A stretch of DNA of 64,000 bases. Source: Gillisia lutea. Its GTDB lineage: Bacteria > Bacteroidota > Bacteroidia > Flavobacteriales > Flavobacteriaceae. The position numbers and the translations under genes are program-made. Shown here one piece after another: positions 62,710-64,000 of this stretch. Within the stretch, counting starts at the first letter, position 1. Each line of letters starts with the position of its first letter. The stretch is taken from the NCBI RefSeq assembly GCF_021568705.1, contig NZ_JAKGTH010000008.1, positions 62,001-126,000 of the forward strand. The letters run 5' to 3'. The notes beneath the pieces are model-generated. The model did no database searches. It had not been told where the DNA came from and was given only the letters and a program-made list of their open reading frames with translations.

Positions 62710-63570
62710 ATGAAAATAGGTTTTATAGGTTTAGGAATTATGGGTGCGCCAATGGCAGCCAATTTATTAAAAGGAGGACATCAGCTATGCGTGTATAATA
62801 GAACAAAGTCTAAAGCTGTTGCACTTATCGAAAGAGGGGCAGAATGGGGAGATTCTCCCAAGGAAATAGCTAAAGATGCTGATGTGATTATTACAATGCT
62901 AGAAAACCCGACCGCTGTAGAAGAAATGGCAGTAGGAAAAGATGGTTTCCTGAAAGGTTTGAAAAAGGATACTATCTGGATTGATAGCAGTACCGTTAAT
63001 CCGAGTTTTAGTAAAAAGATGGCAAAATTAGCAAATAAACATGGAGTCCGATTTTTAGATGCTCCTGTCTCAGGATCAAAAGTTCCGGCAGAAAAGGCTC
63101 TATTGATCTTTTTAGTAGGAGGGGAGCAGGAAGACCTTTCGGAAATACAACCTTTATTGGACCTTATGGGAAACAAAACCATACATGTGGGTGAAAATGG
63201 TAAAGGAGCGGCCATGAAAATAATGATCAATCAACTTCTCGGGCAAAGTATGTTGGCTTTTTCTGAATCTCTTTCGCTGGGAATAGCAATGGGTATCGAC
63301 AAAACAAAAGCTATAGATATTCTTTTGGAATCGGCTGTTACACCACCTATTTTAAACGCATTCCGGTCGAGGATAGAAGATGAAAATTATGAGCCAAATT
63401 TCCCTTTGAAACACCTTCAAAAGGATCTCCAACTCTTTACCGATACTGCGTACGAATATGAAAGAGCGGTACCTTTAACCAATACTGCGAAAGAAGTATA
63501 TGCCTTGGCAAAACAAGATAAACAGGGAGATCTAGATTTTTCTTCAGTGTTTAAATTTCTGAATAAATAA
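62710..63570 (+). CDS. NAD(P)-dependent beta-hydroxyacid dehydrogenase-like protein
   Basis: A 286-residue HIBADH/GLYR-like dehydrogenase. The Rossmann motif GFIGLGIMGAPMAANLL is at the N-terminus, then DAPVSGSKVPAE (substrate site) and GKGAAMKIMINQLLG with the catalytic Lys. Members reduce or oxidise 3-hydroxyisobutyrate, tartronate semialdehyde, or short aldehydes such as succinic semialdehyde; specificity is not settled. It likely shares a transcript with the MFS gene upstream. Confidence 0.88.
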   Translation: MKIGFIGLGIMGAPMAANLLKGGHQLCVYNRTKSKAVALIERGAEWGDSPKEIAKDADVIITMLENPTAVEEMAVGKDGFLKGLKKDTIWIDSSTVNPSFSKKMAKLANKHGVRFLDAPVSGSKVPAEKALLIFLVGGEQEDLSEIQPLLDLMGNKTIHVGENGKGAAMKIMINQLLGQSMLAFSESLSLGIAMGIDKTKAIDILLESAVTPPILNAFRSRIEDENYEPNFPLKHLQKDLQLFTDTAYEYERAVPLTNTAKEVYALAKQDKQGDLDFSSVFKFLNK

Positions 63571-63594
63571 AATAGTTAATAGGAGAAGGTTTCC

Positions 63595-64000
63595 CTAATT
63601 TTCAAATTTCCAGGCAATAAATCTGCTGCGTTTGTTGCCTTGTTCCATTTCTATGGTTTTATGTGTGACTTTTAATCTATCTAATTGTTTATAGATCTTT
63701 GCTAAGTTTTCCTTTTTTGAAACCAAAGAAGTAAACCAGCCTACCTGAGTTTTAAAATTTACACTTTCCTTGATCATTCTTTTAATGAAAAGTGCCTCTC
63801 CGCCATTACACCAGAGCTCATTTGCCTGTCCCCCAAAATTTCTGGTCAACAAATTTGACTGTCCGAGATTTTTTAATTTTCTAAAAGTCCCACGCTTTGC
63901 AGCTTCTTCAGATGGATGAAAAGGTGGGTTGCACATGCTAAAGTTGAAATATTCTCCTTCTTTAATAATACCGCCAAAAATATTAGCATTATTATCTTGC
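63595..64000 (-). CDS. rlmF: RlmF, 23S rRNA (adenine-1618-N6)-methyltransferase (5' part cut by window edge)
   Basis: Partial gene: the frame remains open to the right edge. The visible part contains the N6-adenine methyltransferase motif CNPPFH (NPPF catalytic loop), preceded by FGGIIKEGEYFNFSM, and the end TSLVSKKENLAKIYKQLD and SRFIAWKF, which match RlmF (YbiN). It uses SAM to methylate A1618 of 23S rRNA. The methionine just before CNPPF is internal, not the start. Confidence 0.9.
   Translation of the reverse strand, partial: QDNNANIFGGIIKEGEYFNFSMCNPPFHPSEEAAKRGTFRKLKNLGQSNLLTRNFGGQANELWCNGGEALFIKRMIKESVNFKTQVGWFTSLVSKKENLAKIYKQLDRLKVTHKTIEMEQGNKRSRFIAWKFEN

Overview
This looks like a chromosomal segment of a marine-type Flavobacteriaceae (Bacteroidota), close to Gramella/Christiangramia in gene content. 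The pointers are low G+C, no Shine-Dalgarno-like sites, promoter elements of the Bacteroidota form TTTG...TAnnTTTG, the RR-PglZ regulator PorX, an lpxC-fabZ gene fusion, and a type IX secretion (T9SS) C-terminal sorting domain on a large exported protein. No rRNA, tRNA, CRISPR array, insertion sequence or prophage was seen. Most of the window is ordinary core genome.

Layout. 1-13.4 kb: tsaE (cut by the left edge), porX, an HD hydrolase, the lipid A/elongation cluster lpxD-lpxC/fabZ-lpxA-efp, a second lpxD-like gene, an NTF2-like gene, sucD, fabG, a VWA membrane protein and an SPFH protein. 13.4-20.9 kb: a complete histidine operon hisG-D-C-B-H-A-F-IE, preceded by a short His-rich leader peptide and a strong hairpin that together look like a transcription attenuator. 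20.9-29.2 kb: housekeeping and poorly known genes (NYN/OST-HTH, CDF transporter, DUF1853, PBP1A, SdiA-regulated-like protein, M19 dipeptidase). 29.4-32.8 kb: a tight three-gene ATP-grasp ligase / GCS2 ligase / N-formylglutamate amidohydrolase operon. 32.8-42.2 kb: FKBP isomerase, 3D-domain lipoprotein, PAP2 phosphatase, two tiny membrane proteins, a divergent ACT-domain regulator/aspartate kinase pair, glycosyltransferase, SLC13 transporter, HD hydrolase and a Gre factor.

42.2-52.5 kb (minus strand) is the most interesting part. It reads as a chaperone-usher-like surface fibre locus: three DUF4402 pilin-like proteins, a PapD-like chaperone, a 1469-residue exported protein with Ig-like repeats, a PA14-like region, a SUEL (rhamnose/galactose-binding) lectin-like domain and a T9SS sorting domain, a fourth DUF4402 protein translationally coupled to it, and an 861-residue outer-membrane usher-like protein. 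A strong terminator directly after one DUF4402 gene suggests it is the major subunit. The combination of usher, DUF4402 subunits and a T9SS-sorted lectin is, as far as I know, not a described system in Bacteroidota.

52.8-64 kb: OmpA lipoprotein, upp, exported and GIN-domain proteins, an ArsR regulator, a LysR/YeiH pair, Crp/Fnr regulator, Old Yellow Enzyme reductase, MFS exporter, a HIBADH-type dehydrogenase, and rlmF (cut by the right edge). The arsR and reductase promoters share near-identical inverted repeats, suggesting one regulator.
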